Assembly (NCBI GenBank): GCA_029243165.1
Contig: JAQWSN010000011.1
Span: 1 to 64,000 of the forward strand
Direction: 5' to 3'
Length of the DNA stretch: 64,000 nucleotides
Origin: Flavobacteriaceae bacterium
GTDB taxonomy: Bacteria > Bacteroidota > Bacteroidia > Flavobacteriales > Flavobacteriaceae
The translations under genes were made by a program, and so were the position numbers. Numbering within the stretch: position 1 is the first letter of the stretch; every line of letters starts with the position of its first letter. This document shows, one piece after another, positions 32,463 to 42,434 of this stretch. The notes beneath the pieces are model-generated. The model worked only from the letters and a program-made list of their open reading frames with translations. It had not been told where the DNA came from and made no database searches.

Positions 32463-35051
32463 ATGGCCCGGAAACCTAAAATCGAACGATTTAACGAAAA
32501 AATACTCTCCCGTTTTCAAATCTACAACAGTCTCTTCTTAACCCTACCTTTCGAGAACATAAAAAGAACTTCTCTTTTACTTCCCTTGTTTGCTGACCAT
32601 TGCAAAAAGCAGTTTGAGTTGAAAAAAAACCCCAATGAAATTGTAGCAGCTTTTTTTGACCGCTTTGCTCCTGATTTGGCACTTGATGAGCAGCAAGATT
32701 TGCTATTCAATTTTATCCAATACATTGAACGGCAAGTTGTCCTTTTTGATGCTATTGAAGATGCAGGCTTTTCTTATGTAAACAATATGCACGGTAGGGG
32801 AACACTAAGAAACATTAAAGAAGAGGCTCAAAAAAAGCGATTGTCTGAATCGCTCATGGATTACATAAAGCGTTTCAAAGTACGTATCGTTTTAACGGCA
32901 CATCCCACTCAATTTTATCCAGATAACGTTTTAGTTATTATCAATGAACTTTCAAATGCCATAGCTCAGGATGATCTAGATCGAATTCAAAAACTGCTAG
33001 TTCAACTCGGAAAGACTCCTTTTTACAAAAAAGAGAAACCAACTCCTTTTGATGAGGCCGTGAGTCTTATTTGGTTTTTAGAGAATGTTTTTTATCATTC
33101 TGCAAGTACCATTTACAATTACATCGCTGATCATATCGTAGATTCAGAAGAATTGAATAATGCCATTTTTGATTTTGGTTTTTGGCCAGGTGGAGATCGA
33201 GACGGAAATCCATTTGTTACTCCTGAGATCACCCTCAAAACAGCAAAAAGATTACGTTTTTCAATTTTAAGAAACTATTACAGGGATCTAAGAAGACTCA
33301 AACGAAAGTTAACTTTTCCCGGTGTTGAGGAACGTGTTTCAAATCTTGAAAATGAGGTCTTTACGGCACTTTTTTATCCAGAACGCAATCCTGATTTTTC
33401 TTTGGAATATGTGCGTTCTGAAATGAAGTTTGTTTATGAAACCATAAAAAAAGAGCATAAAGGGCTGTATCGTGAAGAAGTTAAAGACATGATACACAAA
33501 ATCGAGCTCTTCGGTTTTCATTTCGCAAGTTTAGATATCCGTCAAGATTCAAGGGTGCATCGCTCGGTTTTCAATGAAATTGTCACCCATCCCGATATTC
33601 AAGATCATGTAAAAGAATTACCTAAAAATTATCAAAGTTTGTCAGAAGCTGAACGTTGTGAGGTTTTACCTAAACTCGTTGGTGATCTTCCGCCAACCAT
33701 TTTTTCTGATGAGATTACCCATCAAACTTTGGAGAGTATTCGTGCGATGCAACGCATCCAAAAAACAAATGGTGAACGCGGGTGCAATCGCTACATTATT
33801 AGTAATTGCCAAACGTTAGAGAACATACTTGAGTTATTCGCCATGTGTCGAGTCAGTGGCTGGGAAAACCCTACTGTAGATTTTATTCCTCTTTTTGAAA
33901 CCATCCCTGATTTGGAAACGGCTTCAGAAGTTATGAATGGACTGTTTAGCAATCCCATTTACAAGAAACATCTTGAACAAAGAGGAATGAAGCAAACAGT
34001 AATGCTCGGTTTTTCTGATGGGACAAAAGATGGAGGATATTTTATGGCAAACTGGAGTATTTACAAAGCCAAAGAGGAATTGAGTCAACTCGCATCAAAA
34101 TTCGGAATTCGTGTTGCATTTTTTGACGGAAGGGGAGGGCCGCCAGCACGTGGTGGAGGGAATACCCATGAATTTTATGCCTCCATGGGAGATCGAATTC
34201 AAAATGATGACATTCAACTCACTATTCAGGGGCAAACCATCAGTTCAAATTTTGGAACCTTGGATTCTTCACAGTACAATTTAGAGCAGTTGTTGAGTTC
34301 TGGGATTGAAAGTCAAGTTTTCAACCCAGGTAAAAATAATTTATCGGATGCCGACCGTAGTACTCTTGATAAAATTGCAAAAATTAGCTACAGTGCTTAC
34401 CAAGATTTCAAAGCACATCCGATGTTTATTCCTTATTTGGAACGTATGTCAACACTCCCTTATTATGCTAAAACAAATATCGGTAGCCGACCGTCTAAAA
34501 GAGGGAAATCAGCAGAGCTAAAATTTGAAGACCTAAGAGCGATTCCCTTTGTGGGAAGCTGGAGTCAGCTTAAGCAAAACGTTCCTGGTTTTTACGGAGT
34601 TGGTACAGCTCTAAATCATTTTATTCTTGAAGGAAAAATCGATAACGTGAAACAATTATTTCACAATTCTAGATTTTTTAGAACTTTAGTATTTAACAGT
34701 ATGATGAGTTTAACAAAATCATTTTTTCAACTTACTGCTTACATGAAAGAGGATGCTGAGTTTGGAATGTTTTGGGAATTGATCTACAATGAGTATGCCT
34801 TGACCAAAAAATTACTTCTGGAAGTAAGTGGATTTGAATCTCTTATGGAAAACGAAGCTGCTGGTAAAGCATCGATTAAAGCTCGAGAAGAAATTGTTCA
34901 GCCGCTGCTAACCATTCAGCAATTTGCACTCATGGAATTACAAAAATTAAAGAAAGCTAAAAATCCGGATGACAAACAATTGGAAATTATGGAAAACATG
35001 ATCACACGCTCTCTTTTTGGAAATATCAACGCCAGTAGAAATTCTGCTTAG
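32463..35051 (+). CDS. ppc: Phosphoenolpyruvate carboxylase
   Basis: An 862-residue PEP carboxylase converting PEP and bicarbonate to oxaloacetate. The catalytic His is in VLTAHPTQ near residue 144, and the other signatures are present: WPGGDRDGNP, GFHFASLDIRQDS, MLGFSDGTKDGGY, and the Gly-rich DGRGGPPARGGG. The protein lacks the plant-type N-terminal phosphorylation site. The C-terminus is NASRNSA, not the usual NTG, a mild deviation near the regulatory end. The gene follows the Lrp regulator by 14 nt and ends 1 nt before the convergent aroB. Confidence 0.96.
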   Translation: MARKPKIERFNEKILSRFQIYNSLFLTLPFENIKRTSLLLPLFADHCKKQFELKKNPNEIVAAFFDRFAPDLALDEQQDLLFNFIQYIERQVVLFDAIEDAGFSYVNNMHGRGTLRNIKEEAQKKRLSESLMDYIKRFKVRIVLTAHPTQFYPDNVLVIINELSNAIAQDDLDRIQKLLVQLGKTPFYKKEKPTPFDEAVSLIWFLENVFYHSASTIYNYIADHIVDSEELNNAIFDFGFWPGGDRDGNPFVTPEITLKTAKRLRFSILRNYYRDLRRLKRKLTFPGVEERVSNLENEVFTALFYPERNPDFSLEYVRSEMKFVYETIKKEHKGLYREEVKDMIHKIELFGFHFASLDIRQDSRVHRSVFNEIVTHPDIQDHVKELPKNYQSLSEAERCEVLPKLVGDLPPTIFSDEITHQTLESIRAMQRIQKTNGERGCNRYIISNCQTLENILELFAMCRVSGWENPTVDFIPLFETIPDLETASEVMNGLFSNPIYKKHLEQRGMKQTVMLGFSDGTKDGGYFMANWSIYKAKEELSQLASKFGIRVAFFDGRGGPPARGGGNTHEFYASMGDRIQNDDIQLTIQGQTISSNFGTLDSSQYNLEQLLSSGIESQVFNPGKNNLSDADRSTLDKIAKISYSAYQDFKAHPMFIPYLERMSTLPYYAKTNIGSRPSKRGKSAELKFEDLRAIPFVGSWSQLKQNVPGFYGVGTALNHFILEGKIDNVKQLFHNSRFFRTLVFNSMMSLTKSFFQLTAYMKEDAEFGMFWELIYNEYALTKKLLLEVSGFESLMENEAAGKASIKAREEIVQPLLTIQQFALMELQKLKKAKNPDDKQLEIMENMITRSLFGNINASRNSA

Positions 35052-35052
35052 T

Positions 35053-36111
35053 TTAGGGCGTTGATTGATAAAATTCAAAAGCTTTAGCAAAGAGTTCTTG
35101 AGGGACTTCTACATCTACGTCGGGTTCTCCAATAGCCTTAAGTAAGACAAAATTGATACGACCCCCTTTGTTTTTTTTATCGTGACGAAGCAAATCTAAA
35201 ATGGCAACTTGGTCTTCAGTGGTAAGGGTCACTTTTGGATAAAATGTCTGAAAAATTTCTTTGATTTTTTGAGCAGTAGTACTGCTTAAGCTGCTACAAT
35301 GTATTGAGAGAAATGCCTCCAAAACCATTCCTACTGCTATGGCTTCACCGTGGAGTAGACGTGGCTTAGTCGGATGAGTCAAATAATAAGACTCAATAGC
35401 ATGACCCAATGTATGTCCAAAGTTTAAAATTTTCCTCAACCCTTTTTCGTTCGGGTCTTCGAGAACTACTTTCGTTTTTTCTTCAATCGAAGGTTTGATG
35501 TAAGGTTCCAAAGCATGCGGAGACAATTCTTTGATTTTACTAAGTGTATTCCAGTAATTAGGATTTGCTATTAGTCCGTGTTTGAGCATTTCAGCAAATC
35601 CGCTTCTCAATTCTTCGAAAGGAAGTGTTTGAAGCCACTCGCTAGTTACAATTACACCTTCAGGTTCGCGAATGATTCCGATTTGATTTTTTAACGCACC
35701 CAGATCAATTCCAGTTTTTCCTCCAACAGAGGCATCTACCATAGAAAGCAAGGTGGTAGGGATGTTGTAAAAATCAATTCCTCTTTTAAAAGTACATGCA
35801 ACAAAACCACCCAGATCCGTGACAACTCCGCCTCCTAAGTTGATGAGTACACTATTGCGGTCCGCACCGTTAATAGATAAATCGTTCCACAACTCTTCAC
35901 AAGTCCTCAGATTTTTATTTTCTTCTCCTTCAGCCATGCTCAAAATAGCTGTAACTGAAATAGGACATTGGTTTAAAAAATGATCCAAACAGTGCTTCTT
36001 TGTGTTGGTATCCACCAAAATAAAAACTGAACTGTATTGTTTTGCAGTTAACTCAGTCTTCAGATTTTGGAGAGCAGAAGTGCCGAAAGTGATGTTAATT
36101 GATTTTTTCAT
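35053..36111 (-). CDS. aroB: 3-dehydroquinate synthase
   Basis: A 352-residue NAD- and metal-dependent enzyme of the shikimate pathway that cyclises DAHP. NAD-binding NLGGGVVTDLGGFVA and the PTTLLSMVDASVGGKTGID motif are typical; metal ligands fit RSGFAEMLKHG (Glu), FGHTLGHAIE (His) and LLHGEAIAVG (His). The length matches the family. A perfect -7 box is 17 nt before the ATG. The two genes upstream (smpB and clpB) are on the same strand but separated by 113 nt. No other shikimate genes are in the window. Confidence 0.95.
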   Translation of the reverse strand: MKKSINITFGTSALQNLKTELTAKQYSSVFILVDTNTKKHCLDHFLNQCPISVTAILSMAEGEENKNLRTCEELWNDLSINGADRNSVLINLGGGVVTDLGGFVACTFKRGIDFYNIPTTLLSMVDASVGGKTGIDLGALKNQIGIIREPEGVIVTSEWLQTLPFEELRSGFAEMLKHGLIANPNYWNTLSKIKELSPHALEPYIKPSIEEKTKVVLEDPNEKGLRKILNFGHTLGHAIESYYLTHPTKPRLLHGEAIAVGMVLEAFLSIHCSSLSSTTAQKIKEIFQTFYPKVTLTTEDQVAILDLLRHDKKNKGGRINFVLLKAIGEPDVDVEVPQELFAKAFEFYQSTP

Positions 36112-36128
36112 CTTTAATGTGATGAATG

Positions 36129-36136
36129 CAAAAGTA
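36129..36136 (-). promoter_or_regulatory. Predicted -7 box of aroB
   Basis: Minus-strand TACTTTTG, perfect, 17 nt before the ATG at 36111. No -33 TTG. Confidence 0.5.
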
Positions 36137-36224
36137 AGGATAAATACAGAATGAAGTAAGCTAGGTTTTTTAGATTAAATATGTTGAGTAAAATATTTAC
36201 CACAACTAAAATTGTTTATTGGTT

Positions 36225-36689
36225 TTAACCCCGTTTAAAACTTTTTTTAATTCGATCTAAATCTCTTTTGTTGTCACGGTCTTTGATGGTTTCGCGTTTG
36301 TCGTAAAGTTTTTTTCCTTTAGCTAGAGCAATACGCAGTTTTGCAAAACCTTTATCGGTAATAAAAAGGCGAAGCGGAACGATAGTAAGTCCAGAATTTT
36401 GTACTTCCCTTTGTAGTTTTTTTAATTCTTTTTTATTTAAAAGAAGTTTGCGTTGCGCTTTGGGTTTGTGGTTGAAACGAGTTCCAAAGGCATATTCTTC
36501 TATGTGCATATTAACAGTAAACAGTTCTCCTCTGTCATTGAATTCACAAAAACTTTCTGCAATAGAAGCCTTGCTATTCCGAATTGATTTAATTTCTGTT
36601 CCGGTCAGTACAATGCCCGCAGTGAATTCCTCAAGGAGTTCATACTCAAAGCGGGCTTTTTTGTTTTTTATGTGAATTTCTTTTTGCAC
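36225..36689 (-). CDS. smpB: SsrA-binding protein SmpB
   Basis: A 154-residue tmRNA partner required for trans-translation on stalled ribosomes. Hallmarks: [35 protein letters not shown] and the basic C-terminus [14 protein letters not shown] that enters the ribosomal A site. The start is GTG at 36689, with no ATG at the family position. A perfect -7 box (TACCTTTG) ends 4 nt before the GTG, so the gene may have its own promoter and a leaderless mRNA, or may be read from clpB 15 nt upstream. No tmRNA gene (ssrA) is recognisable in the window. Confidence 0.95.
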   Translation of the reverse strand: MQKEIHIKNKKARFEYELLEEFTAGIVLTGTEIKSIRNSKASIAESFCEFNDRGELFTVNMHIEEYAFGTRFNHKPKAQRKLLLNKKELKKLQREVQNSGLTIVPLRLFITDKGFAKLRIALAKGKKLYDKRETIKDRDNKRDLDRIKKSFKRG

Positions 36690-36693
36690 TTGG

Positions 36694-36701
36694 CAAAGGT
36701 A
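36694..36701 (-). promoter_or_regulatory. Predicted -7 box of smpB
   Basis: Minus-strand TACCTTTG, perfect, 4 nt before the GTG start, between clpB and smpB. Confidence 0.4.
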
Positions 36702-36704
36702 GTA

Positions 36705-39311
36705 CTAATCCTTTAAGGTGGTAGCAGCACTGTTTCTAAAAATAAATTGTTGATTAAAATAATCTACTGTAATCGCACCACTTTTGTCTAATTTCTCACT
36801 CAATAAACGTTTACTGAGGGGATTTAAAATTTGTGTTTGGAGTACCCTTTTTACGGGTCTTCCCCCGTATTGTGGGTCAAAGCCTAAATGCGCTAGTTGT
36901 TCAATAGCTTCTTCAGTAGCAATGATCTCAATTTCCTGATCTTTTAATCGATTGTTGATCAAACCTAGTTGAAGTTTAACAATTTGCTTGATTTCTTTTT
37001 GAGTGAGCGGAGAGAAAAGGACCATGTCATCAATTCGGTTTAAAAACTCAGGACGAATTTGTCTTTTGAGCAATTGTAAGACCTGCTCTTTTGCTACAGA
37101 CTCTGCCTCTTCAAATTTTGGATTAGATTCAAATGCAGCCTGAATTTCGTGACTTCCCAAGTTACTAGTCATAATGATAATAGCATTCTTAAAATCTGCC
37201 AGGCGACCTTTGTTATCGGTCAAACGCCCTTCGTCTAATACTTGAAGTAGCACATTGAAAGTGTCGGGATGTGCCTTTTCGATTTCGTCCAAAAGAATGA
37301 CAGAGTAGGGTTTACGTCTTACTGCCTCAGTCAACTGTCCACCTTCTTCATAACCCACATAACCAGGAGGGGCACCCACCAGTCGACTAACAGCATGGCG
37401 TTCTTGGTATTCGCTCATATCGATACGGGTAATGTTGCTTTCATCATCAAATAAGGCTTCTGCAAGTGCTTTTGCCAATTCTGTTTTTCCGACTCCAGTG
37501 GTCCCTAAAAACAAAAAGCTACCTATGGGGCGGTTGCTGTCTTGCAATCCGGCTCTGCTTCTTCGGATGGCATCGCTTACTGCGGCCACCGCTTTTTCTT
37601 GTCCGATTAATCTTTGGTGAAGAAGATTTTCCAGTTTGAGTAGTTTTTCTTTATCCGACTGTAACATCTTACTTACAGGAACTCCAGTCCATTTAGCAAC
37701 CACATCTGCAATGTCATCATAGGTTATTTCTTCCTTAATCAAGCTGTCTTCTGATTGATTTTTTGCTAGGGTTTCTTGCAGATTTTGAATTTTATCTTCC
37801 GACTCCTGAAGTTTTCCATAGCGTATTTCTGCAACGGTACCATAATTTCCCTCACGTTCAGCTCGATCGGCTTGTGATTTTAAGTTTTCAATTTCGATTT
37901 TTGTTTGTTGAATGTTGTCAACAATTTCTTTATCTTGACTCCAACGCGCAAAAAGTGTTTTGCGTTCTTCTTTCAGTTCACTTAATTCTAGATTAAGCTT
38001 TTTAATTTTATCTTGATCTTTTTCTCTTTTAATAGCAACCAACTCAATTTCTATTTGACGAATTTTACGATCTAATGTGTCCAGCTCTTCAGGTTTAGAG
38101 TTGATTTCCATTCTTAGTTTTGCAGCGGCTTCGTCCATCAAATCAATTGCTTTATCGGGTAAAAATCGATTGTTGATGTATCTGTCTGAAAGCGTTACCG
38201 CTCCAATAATGGCTTCGTCTTTAATGCGAACTTTGTGATGCGCCTCATACTTTTCCTTGATGCCTCTGAGAATAGAAATTGCACTTTCTTTGTCAGGTTC
38301 TTCAACCAATACTTTTTGAAACCGTCGTTCCAAAGCTTTGTCTTTTTCAAAATATTTTTGATATTCATCTAAGGTGGTGGCGCCAATAGCACGCAATTCT
38401 CCTCGTGCAAGGGCGGGTTTGAGTATGTTGGCGGCGTCCATAGCTCCTTCGCCACCTCCAGCTCCCACCAAAGTGTGAATTTCGTCAATAAATAATACAA
38501 GATCTCCGGCGCTTTGTGTAACTTCTTTGATCACACTTTTCAAACGCTCTTCAAACTCTCCCTTGTATTTTGCCCCTGCGATCAATGCTCCCATATCCAA
38601 TGCAAAGATTTGCTTTTCTTTCAGATTTTCAGGGACATCTCCCTCAATGATTCGGTGGGCCAGTCCTTCAGCAATAGCGGTTTTACCTGTTCCGGGTTCA
38701 CCCACTAAAATGGGATTGTTTTTAGTTCTACGACTCAAAATTTGCAAGAGTCTTCGGATTTCTTCATCTCGACCAATTACAGGATCGAGTTTTCCTTCTT
38801 GTGCCAGTTGATTTAAGTTTTTAGCGTATTTATTTAGTGCATTGTAATTTTGCTCTGCAGAGGCGGAAGTTATTTTTTCTCCTTTTCTGAGTTCCTTAAT
38901 CACTTCTGAGAGATTGGATTTGGACACTCCTTGATCTTGAAGCATTTTAGACACTGTACTTTTAGAGTCAAATAACGCCAGAAGAAGGTGCTCTGTAGCA
39001 ACGTATTCGTCTTTTTGTTTTTTAGCTATTGCAATCGCATTCATTAGGGTTTGAGATGCTTTTTGTGAAAGCATTTGTGTCCCTCCAGATACTTTCGGAA
39101 AACTTTTTAGCGCGCTTTGATTCAATTGTTTTAGTAGAGCACTATTGATGTTTAGCTTTGAAAAAATGTAAGGGATTACATTATCGTCTGTTTCTAGTAT
39201 TCCTTGAAACAGATGTTCGTTTTCAATTTGCTGATGTTCATTTTCAAATGCCAATTGTTGGGCTTGTTGAACACTTTCTTGGGCTTTTGTGGTAAGATTA
39301 TTCAAATTCAT
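36705..39311 (-). CDS. clpB: ATP-dependent chaperone ClpB
   Basis: An 868-residue Hsp100 disaggregase that works with DnaK to recover aggregated proteins. The order is the N-domain (1-145), AAA1 with Walker [14 protein letters not shown] near 202, the middle coiled-coil domain (about 400-530), and AAA2 with [14 protein letters not shown] near 606, followed by the D2 small domain. No ClpP-binding loop is seen. The length matches ClpB. The gene precedes smpB by 15 nt, so heat-induced disaggregation and ribosome rescue may be co-expressed. The 234-nt gap upstream holds a near-consensus promoter and an inverted repeat at 39372-39392. Confidence 0.97.
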   Translation of the reverse strand: MNLNNLTTKAQESVQQAQQLAFENEHQQIENEHLFQGILETDDNVIPYIFSKLNINSALLKQLNQSALKSFPKVSGGTQMLSQKASQTLMNAIAIAKKQKDEYVATEHLLLALFDSKSTVSKMLQDQGVSKSNLSEVIKELRKGEKITSASAEQNYNALNKYAKNLNQLAQEGKLDPVIGRDEEIRRLLQILSRRTKNNPILVGEPGTGKTAIAEGLAHRIIEGDVPENLKEKQIFALDMGALIAGAKYKGEFEERLKSVIKEVTQSAGDLVLFIDEIHTLVGAGGGEGAMDAANILKPALARGELRAIGATTLDEYQKYFEKDKALERRFQKVLVEEPDKESAISILRGIKEKYEAHHKVRIKDEAIIGAVTLSDRYINNRFLPDKAIDLMDEAAAKLRMEINSKPEELDTLDRKIRQIEIELVAIKREKDQDKIKKLNLELSELKEERKTLFARWSQDKEIVDNIQQTKIEIENLKSQADRAEREGNYGTVAEIRYGKLQESEDKIQNLQETLAKNQSEDSLIKEEITYDDIADVVAKWTGVPVSKMLQSDKEKLLKLENLLHQRLIGQEKAVAAVSDAIRRSRAGLQDSNRPIGSFLFLGTTGVGKTELAKALAEALFDDESNITRIDMSEYQERHAVSRLVGAPPGYVGYEEGGQLTEAVRRKPYSVILLDEIEKAHPDTFNVLLQVLDEGRLTDNKGRLADFKNAIIIMTSNLGSHEIQAAFESNPKFEEAESVAKEQVLQLLKRQIRPEFLNRIDDMVLFSPLTQKEIKQIVKLQLGLINNRLKDQEIEIIATEEAIEQLAHLGFDPQYGGRPVKRVLQTQILNPLSKRLLSEKLDKSGAITVDYFNQQFIFRNSAATTLKD

Positions 39312-39371
39312 AGCATTTTTTTTTAATTCTATTTCAAAAGCTATTCCATTGACAATCAGCTGACTTATTGT

Positions 39372-39392
39372 CTTATTTCAATTAAAAATAAG
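39372..39392. repeat. Inverted repeat upstream of clpB
   Basis: Arms CTTATTT (39372-39378) and AAATAAG (39386-39392) with a 7-nt loop. On the minus strand the TATTTTTA in the repeat follows TTTG by 16 nt, so it may form the clpB promoter region. It does not match the CIRCE element. Confidence 0.35.
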
Positions 39393-39545
39393 TGTCAATT
39401 TGTCGTCAAACGTTTTATCTTCCGTCTTTTTGAAAAAGGAACTGAACTTTGTTAATTACTCTTGAATAACTAGATTTTGATTTATTCAGAAAGGTGATAA
39501 AAACTCACTCAAACTCATTAATTTTACAGCTTTAAAAACTATTAC

Positions 39546-40823
39546 ATGGCACAACAGGATACAGCAGTATTTAATCTGATTAATGAAGAAGAGCAACGAC
39601 AGTTGAATGGTATTGAATTAATTGCATCTGAGAACTTTACTAGTCCGGCAGTTATGGAAGCTACTGGTTCAGTACTAACCAATAAATATGCAGAGGGTTA
39701 TCCTGGCAAGCGTTATTACGGAGGCTGTGAAGTAGTGGATGAAGTTGAACGCATTGCAATAAGCCGTGCGATGGAACTTTTTGGGGCAGCTTATGCTAAC
39801 GTTCAGCCGCATTCAGGTTCTCAAGCCAATACCGCTGTGTTTCACGCTTTTTTAAAACCTGGAGATAAAATCCTAGGGTTTGATTTATCTCACGGTGGAC
39901 ACTTAACGCATGGCTCCCCTGTTAATTTTTCTGGTAGACTTTACCAAGCCCATTTTTACGGTGTGGAGGAGTCCACAGGTCGCTTGAACTACGACAATAT
40001 TCTCAAAATAGCTCAGGAAGTAAAGCCTCAAATGATCATCGCAGGTGCTTCGGCCTATTCAAGAGACATTGATTTTGAAAAGTTTCGTGAAATTGCAGAT
40101 TCAGTAGGTGCTTTTTTATTGGCAGACATCTCTCACCCCTCGGGAATGATTGCAACGGGCATGTTGAGCAATCCAATTCCGCATTGTCATGTGGTTACCA
40201 CAACCACTCATAAGACCTTGCGAGGCCCTCGTGGAGGACTCATTTTAATGGGTGAAGATTTTGACAATCCCTTTGGTTTGACTCTAAAAAATGGAACTCC
40301 TCAAAAAATGTCACACTTGCTAAATATGGCAGTATTTCCTGGTAATCAGGGAGGTCCTTTAATGCATGTGATTGCTGGAAAGGCAGTTGCCTTTCAAGAA
40401 GCATTAGCCCCTTCATTTAAGGAGTACATGGAACAGGTTCGAAAAAATGCTCAAGCGATGGCTCGTGCCTTTGTAGCCAGAGATTATCATTTAATTTCAA
40501 GCGGAACAGATAATCATATGATGCTGATTGATCTTCGCAATAAAAACATTACTGGAAAAGATGCTGAAAAGGCATTGGTTAAAGCAGAAATTACCGCAAA
40601 CAAAAATATGGTGCCTTTTGATGACAAATCACCTTTTGTTACGTCAGGAATCCGCGTTGGTACCGCTGCAATTACAACCCGAGGTTTAAAAGAAGCTGAA
40701 ATGGAAGTCATTGTTGATTTGATTGATAGGGTAATTCAAAACCCTGAGGATGCCTCTGAATTGGAAGCGGTAGCAAAAGAAGTTCACGCTTTAATGGAGG
40801 GAAGAGCCCTTTTCAACTCTTAA
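39546..40823 (+). CDS. glyA: Serine hydroxymethyltransferase
   Basis: A 425-residue PLP enzyme interconverting serine and glycine with tetrahydrofolate. The PLP lysine is Lys223 in [13 protein letters not shown], and [29 protein letters not shown] and [13 protein letters not shown] match the family. The length is normal. The gene is divergent from clpB, with 234 nt between. It takes the product of the serC-serA pathway to glycine and one-carbon units, and folE supplies the folate precursor. The stop overlaps that of the thioesterase gene in the palindrome TTAA (40820-40823). Confidence 0.97.
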   Translation: MAQQDTAVFNLINEEEQRQLNGIELIASENFTSPAVMEATGSVLTNKYAEGYPGKRYYGGCEVVDEVERIAISRAMELFGAAYANVQPHSGSQANTAVFHAFLKPGDKILGFDLSHGGHLTHGSPVNFSGRLYQAHFYGVEESTGRLNYDNILKIAQEVKPQMIIAGASAYSRDIDFEKFREIADSVGAFLLADISHPSGMIATGMLSNPIPHCHVVTTTTHKTLRGPRGGLILMGEDFDNPFGLTLKNGTPQKMSHLLNMAVFPGNQGGPLMHVIAGKAVAFQEALAPSFKEYMEQVRKNAQAMARAFVARDYHLISSGTDNHMMLIDLRNKNITGKDAEKALVKAEITANKNMVPFDDKSPFVTSGIRVGTAAITTRGLKEAEMEVIVDLIDRVIQNPEDASELEAVAKEVHALMEGRALFNS

Positions 40824-41209
40824 GATTCGAATAGTTCAATAATCGATTGCGGAATTTTCTCCATCTCATTTGTCGAGGGATTCAAATAACACCACTGTGT
40901 ACTACATTGTGTTAAGAGTCTTTGATTTGAATCAAAAATCTCAACGATCCGTTCAGACAACACACCACGACTTTGTTTGACGTAGGTTCGTAACTGTAAC
41001 GTATCGCCTATTAGGGCAGGACTTTTGTAGGTAATTGAGTGGCTGCGAACCACCCAAACCCCCAATTTTCCATGAAGATTTTTGGTTAGTTCTTCCCAAT
41101 GTGCATGTGCAACTTCCTGAACCCAATACAAGTACTGTACGTTGTTGACATGCCCTAAATCATCAATGTGTTCTGGAAGTACTTTCGTGTGAATCGAATA
41201 AGGTTTCAT
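40820..41209 (-). CDS. Hotdog-fold acyl-CoA thioesterase
   Basis: A 129-residue protein of the FadM/YbgC-like thioesterase family. The catalytic-type stretch [25 protein letters not shown] is at residues about 15-39 and has the Asp-x-x-x-His-x-N pattern where Asp acts as base or nucleophile. The helix and strands that follow ([18 protein letters not shown]) fit the hotdog fold. Acyl specificity cannot be told. Its ATG overlaps the stop of the glutaminyl cyclase gene (ATGA), which suggests co-expression though the roles are not obviously linked. Confidence 0.87.
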   Translation of the reverse strand: MKPYSIHTKVLPEHIDDLGHVNNVQYLYWVQEVAHAHWEELTKNLHGKLGVWVVRSHSITYKSPALIGDTLQLRTYVKQSRGVLSERIVEIFDSNQRLLTQCSTQWCYLNPSTNEMEKIPQSIIELFES

Positions 41210-42225
41210 TCTTTGGGAAGGATCTTTACTTCGAAAAGTTTGTCCCAGTTTTTTCCAGTAACGAAAAAAGTTTTACGTTCTGGATGGTAGGCAATGCCAT
41301 TGAAAACATTTAGCTCAGGGTGTTCCTTAACTTTGGCTTTAAGCCCAGAAAAATCAACGACACCCTCTACTGCACCACTTTTGGGATCAATAATTACCAC
41401 CACGTCTTTCTGAAATTGATAGGTATTAGCATAAATTTTACCATTTACATATTCCAATTCATTTAAATTTTTTAGAGCGGCTTTATGGGTCATTACTTGG
41501 ATGCTTCCTTTCTCTTCATAGGTTTCAGGATCCAAGGTCCAGATGCGATGCGTTCCATCAGATTTAAATAAATTATTACCATCATTGCACAATCCCCATC
41601 CTTCTTTGCTATTTCCAAATGGAAATGATTTTTCCATTGAAAGAGATTCTTTGTCGTAAACAAAACCCATATTGGCTTTCCAAGTGAGTTGAATGATTTT
41701 ATTATTTAAAATCGTTAAACCCTCTCCAAAATAGGTATCGTCTAAAGGTTTTTTTTCTTTGAGTTCTCCAGTTTTGTAATCCACAACTCTTAAACTTGAT
41801 TTTCCATTTAAACCGGTACTTTCATACAGAAGATCTCCCTCAAATTCCAAACCTTGCGTGTAGGCTGAAATATCGTGTGGATAGGTTTCAATAAGTTCGT
41901 AAGAATAAAGTTTTGGTGGTTTAGGAGCGAGTAAAGTAAGGGGGGTTATTTTTTCAAATGACAATTCCCCTTGATTTACAACAGCTTTTATTTCATGCGT
42001 ACCTAGGGGTTCATTTTTAAAGACATGATCATTTTTAATGGCCTGACCGTTTAAAAAGAATGTAACATCCGCACCGTCCAATGTTTTGTTGAGTTTTAGA
42101 TTGAGGGTATCACCCCAAACGGCTTTATTTGATTTTACACCAGTTAGAATTTTGAATTTAGGGGCATCGGGGCTACCGCATTTCATCAAAAAAAGTATGA
42201 AAGAAAAATAAAGTAAACTTTTCAT
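41206..42225 (-). CDS. Glutaminyl-peptide cyclotransferase lipoprotein
   Basis: A 339-residue secreted lipoprotein (Cys17 in LFLMKC). After an Ig-like N-terminal domain of about 90 residues, the rest is a beta-propeller of the glutamine cyclotransferase family: AYTQGLEFEGDLLYESTGLNG, YFGEGLTILNNKIIQLTWK, GWGLCNDGNNLFKSDG and NELEYVNGKIYAN. The enzyme forms pyroglutamate at the N-terminus of exported proteins starting with Gln; many T9SS-exported or periplasmic Bacteroidota proteins have such ends. A TTG at 42231 would add two residues; I use the ATG at 42225. It is linked to the window's 5-oxoprolinase only by chemistry: both handle pyroglutamate. Confidence 0.9.
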   Translation of the reverse strand: MKSLLYFSFILFLMKCGSPDAPKFKILTGVKSNKAVWGDTLNLKLNKTLDGADVTFFLNGQAIKNDHVFKNEPLGTHEIKAVVNQGELSFEKITPLTLLAPKPPKLYSYELIETYPHDISAYTQGLEFEGDLLYESTGLNGKSSLRVVDYKTGELKEKKPLDDTYFGEGLTILNNKIIQLTWKANMGFVYDKESLSMEKSFPFGNSKEGWGLCNDGNNLFKSDGTHRIWTLDPETYEEKGSIQVMTHKAALKNLNELEYVNGKIYANTYQFQKDVVVIIDPKSGAVEGVVDFSGLKAKVKEHPELNVFNGIAYHPERKTFFVTGKNWDKLFEVKILPKE

Positions 42226-42263
42226 GGACAATAAGCGCTTGATTTATTAGAATCGGATCAACC

Positions 42264-42271
42264 CAAAATTA
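42264..42271 (-). promoter_or_regulatory. Predicted -7 box of the glutaminyl cyclase gene
   Basis: Minus-strand TAATTTTG, perfect, 38 nt before the ATG. No -33 TTG. Confidence 0.4.
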
Positions 42272-42288
42272 AGCAATTAAAATGATTG

Positions 42289-42316
42289 TTGAACTCATTT
42301 GAAGAGCTTATATTTG
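42289..42316 (+). promoter_or_regulatory. Promoter of the SRP RNA gene
   Basis: TTG (42289-42291), 17-nt spacer, and a perfect -7 box TATATTTG (42309-42316), ending 3 to 4 nt before the RNA. Confidence 0.7.
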
Positions 42317-42319
42317 CTG

Positions 42320-42417
42320 CGGGCAAGTCCTACACAACCAGCTCCTGCTAAATCCCCCAGGGTGGGAACGCAGCAAGGGTAGGCGGTCGTAGCGGTGTGA
42401 TGTGGGTCGCTTGCCCT
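42320..42417 (+). ncRNA. ffs: Signal recognition particle RNA, small bacterial type
   Basis: About 98 nt fold as one long hairpin: GGGCAAG at 42321-42327 pairs with CTTGCCC at 42410-42416. The conserved apical part is visible as CCCAGGGTGGGAACGCAGC followed by AAGGGTAGG, the symmetric and asymmetric loops that bind the M domain of Ffh. It is the RNA core of the particle that targets membrane and secreted proteins. A run of six T residues (42417-42422) follows. Exact ends are inferred from pairing and promoter distance. The SDR gene starts 18 nt downstream. Confidence 0.94.
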
Positions 42418-42422
42418 TTTTT
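42410..42422 (+). terminator. Possible intrinsic terminator of the SRP RNA
   Basis: The 3' strand of the closing stem (CTTGCCC) followed directly by six T residues. It could end the RNA, but it lies 13 nt before the SDR ATG and may be leaky. Confidence 0.45.
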
Positions 42423-42434
42423 AATTTATTAGGT

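Noticed and set aside
37432-38996. Plus-strand frames opposite clpB
   Set aside because: They mirror the codon pattern of clpB, have no start context and no recognisable domain; shadows of the real gene.
42402-42434. Longer SDR start within the SRP RNA
   Set aside because: The extra eleven residues are translated from the conserved 3' stem of the RNA; the ATG at 42435 begins the family N-terminus.
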